DNA of 52,932 bases from Methanosarcinales archaeon (lineage in GTDB: Archaea > Halobacteriota > Methanosarcinia > Methanosarcinales > Methanoperedenaceae). A program made the position numbers and the translations under genes. Shown here piece after piece: positions 51,536-52,932 of this stretch (within the stretch, counting starts at the first letter, position 1; each line of letters starts with the position of its first letter). The notes beneath the pieces were generated by a model. The model was given only the letters and a program-made list of their open reading frames with translations. It was not told the DNA's origin and searched no databases. The stretch covers positions 1 through 52,932 of the forward strand of contig CAJPFJ010000075.1 in the NCBI GenBank assembly GCA_905339155.1, written 5' to 3'.

Positions 51536-52744
51536 TCAGAGAACAGTCGAGTTCGGGGGTATGTCTTTTGTAACCCTGACTCCCGGATCAATAGCACAGC
51601 CCGTTGCGATCATTTTTCCAGCTTTTACAAGTACAGATGGTCCTATGATATTATTGTCCCCAATAACAGTTCCCAGTTCATCTGCAGTATGAAGTATACC
51701 TTTCATTTCTATCTTCAGGTCTTTTCCCATTTCTGAAATAAAGTGAGGGCCAATAATATTATTGCTGCCAATAATGGAATTCTGTATATATGAACCAGCT
51801 CCAATACGCACATCATTCATAATAATACTGTTTTCAATCTCCGTGAATGAATTAATTGTGCAATTATCACCAACAGAAGTTGAAGGCAAGATAGTGGCAT
51901 TGGGACCGATATTACAATTTTTCCCAATTATGACCGGGCCCACAATATAAGAGCCGGACCTGATAACCGAATTATCCCCGATATCTACATCGCCGATTAT
52001 TACCGCGCCTTTCTCAATCGATCCCGTTGTGTTCATCCCTTCAAATTTTCCAAGCATTATTGAATTTGCTTTCAATAGGTCCCATGAGTGTACAGCATCG
52101 AACCATGTACCTTTTGTTGTAATATTTGTGACATTAGCGCCTTTGTCAATAATTCTCTGGATAGTATCTGTTATTGCATATTCTCCAGTCTCTGAGATCG
52201 GGGTTCTATCTATTTCATCGAATATCGAAGATGAGAACATGTATATACCGGTGTTCACAAGACGGCTTATCTTATCTCTGGGCTTTTCGACTATTTTAGA
52301 AACCCTTCCTTTGTCGAGCAAGATTACACCATATCCTGTTGTATGTTCACGTGTTACAGTAAGCAGGGTCACATCTCCCGATGCCCCTTTTATCAGGTCG
52401 CGAATCGTTTGCCCATCTATAATGTTATCACCATTCAAGACAAGGAACTTTTCATTTACCATTGGCTCTGCAAGTTTTATTGCATGAGCTGTACCAAGCT
52501 GTGCCTCCTGTTCAATATAACTGATGTTTATCCCGAAATCTTTACCATTTCCGAAATAATCCATTATACGCTCTTTTTTATATCCTACGACCAGGATTAT
52601 TTCTGTGAGGTCGTTTTGTTCAAGTGACCTGATAATATATTCAAGGATCGGCCTGTTTGCAACAGGAAGCATGACCTTTGATCGGGTCAAAGTGAGAGGA
52701 CGGCATCTTAATCCCTCTCCAGCGGCAAGAATTAAAGCTTTCAT
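51536..52744 (-). CDS. Bifunctional sugar-1-phosphate nucleotidylyltransferase/acetyltransferase (GlmU-like, first copy)
   Basis: A 402-residue enzyme with the same two-domain plan as the gene at 47231-48421: nucleotidyltransferase start MKALILAAGEGLRCRPLTLT followed by RSKVMLPVANRPI, LVLNGDNII and EKPRDKISRLVNTGIYMF. A left-handed beta-helix follows (SVIRSGSYIVGPVIIGKNCN and onward). The usual G-x-G-T-R is G-E-G-L-R here. Being first in the operon with glmS and glmM it probably makes UDP-GlcNAc, used for S-layer and pilin N-glycans and for archaeal surface polymers. ATTTTAAAAT about 30 bases upstream is a possible TATA box. Confidence 0.9.
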   Translation of the reverse strand: MKALILAAGEGLRCRPLTLTRSKVMLPVANRPILEYIIRSLEQNDLTEIILVVGYKKERIMDYFGNGKDFGINISYIEQEAQLGTAHAIKLAEPMVNEKFLVLNGDNIIDGQTIRDLIKGASGDVTLLTVTREHTTGYGVILLDKGRVSKIVEKPRDKISRLVNTGIYMFSSSIFDEIDRTPISETGEYAITDTIQRIIDKGANVTNITTKGTWFDAVHSWDLLKANSIMLGKFEGMNTTGSIEKGAVIIGDVDIGDNSVIRSGSYIVGPVIIGKNCNIGPNATILPSTSVGDNCTINSFTEIENSIIMNDVRIGAGSYIQNSIIGSNNIIGPHFISEMGKDLKIEMKGILHTADELGTVIGDNNIIGPSVLVKAGKMIATGCAIDPGVRVTKDIPPNSTVL

Positions 52745-52770
52745 ATAGTACTCTATATCTTAATCAATAC

Positions 52771-52780
52771 ATTTTAAAAT
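52771..52780 (-). promoter_or_regulatory. Possible TATA box of the UDP-GlcNAc operon
   Basis: ATTTTAAAAT is centred about 31 bases before the first ATG of the four-gene operon. No strong Shine-Dalgarno precedes the ATG. The rest of the window (52781-52932) shows no supportable gene. One short + strand frame ends at TAA 52929-52931, and another may begin at 52863 and leave the window. Confidence 0.35.
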
Positions 52781-52932
52781 TAACTATTTCGGCAGTATCT
52801 CCGAAGGAAAATGAGCCTATTGACAGCCCACCCTTTACAAACAGCGTCTTAGATAATAACCGATGTGGATAAACTACCGAAAGACGTACCTGATGTTCTC
52901 ACAGCCTGCATGTCTTGTTACTGGGGCTAAGA

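Noticed and set aside
1..52932. CRISPR array
   Set aside because: No regularly spaced short repeats with unique spacers were seen. The repeats present are long intragenic copies, tandem boxes or palindromes.
52855..52932. A gene beginning at the right edge
   Set aside because: Two short frames exist (one ending at TAA 52929-52931, one possibly starting at ATG 52863). Neither is long enough or preceded by a good signal to support.

Overview
The window reads as chromosome of a methane-cycling euryarchaeon, most probably an anaerobic methanotroph of the Candidatus Methanoperedens (ANME-2d) type. The reasons are: very large secreted multiheme c-type cytochromes next to archaeal genes; a tetrahydromethanopterin gene (beta-RFAP synthase); archaeal information-processing genes (uL16/L10e, aIF2-beta with a TRAM tail, CDC48/VAT); archaeal TATA boxes, some placed for leaderless transcripts; and a TnpB-only insertion sequence. 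The genus is inferred from gene content, not from a marker comparison. Housekeeping genes throughout argue against an extrachromosomal element.

Bases 1-16.7 kb form an extracellular electron-transfer and pilus island, all on the + strand. In order it holds: the end of an IPT-domain surface protein; an 8-heme cytochrome with IPT/TIG domains; a secreted S8 protease; a 2021-residue cytochrome with 36 CxxCH sites plus one CX4CH and one CX5CH; an 83-residue membrane protein; a 15-heme cytochrome; an archaeal type IV pilin; its secretion ATPase; and its TadC/FlaJ-like platform protein. The giant cytochrome contains two nearly complete 12-heme modules, flanked by parts of further modules, and a duplicated N-terminal beta domain. 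Coupling of heme proteins, a processing protease and a pilus machine is an inference from gene order.

Bases 16.8-25.3 kb hold a PspA/PspAA/membrane-protein stress operon, a YkgJ-type cysteine cluster protein, aroD, AMP phosphorylase, an MBL hydrolase and a MerR/GyrI regulator. Then comes a decayed region (about 20.9-21.5 kb and 23.2-24.1 kb) with a HicB remnant, ORF fragments, a GC-rich inverted repeat and a 549-bp MITE-like element, followed by an AT-rich orphan gene.

Bases 25.3-30.6 kb look like one leftward operon: cdc48, hsp20, hisG, beta-RFAP synthase and a methyltransferase. Bases 30.7-34.4 kb hold small accessory genes, among them a ferritin-like protein that seems to start at CTG, a DODA-type dioxygenase, a winged-helix regulator with a repetitive tail and a CxxC thioredoxin-like protein. 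Bases 34.6-41.7 kb hold a Tat-exported multicopper oxidase, tRNA-Pro(GGG), nadC, a TnpB element, nadX and a tatC with an enlarged external loop. Bases 41.7-47.2 kb hold metG, an AbrB-type/nucleotidyltransferase pair with a double-palindrome promoter (a candidate toxin-antitoxin unit), a bactofilin-like membrane protein, rpl10e and aif2b. Bases 47.2-52.7 kb are a four-gene UDP-GlcNAc operon with two GlmU-like genes. The last 150 bases show nothing that can be assigned.
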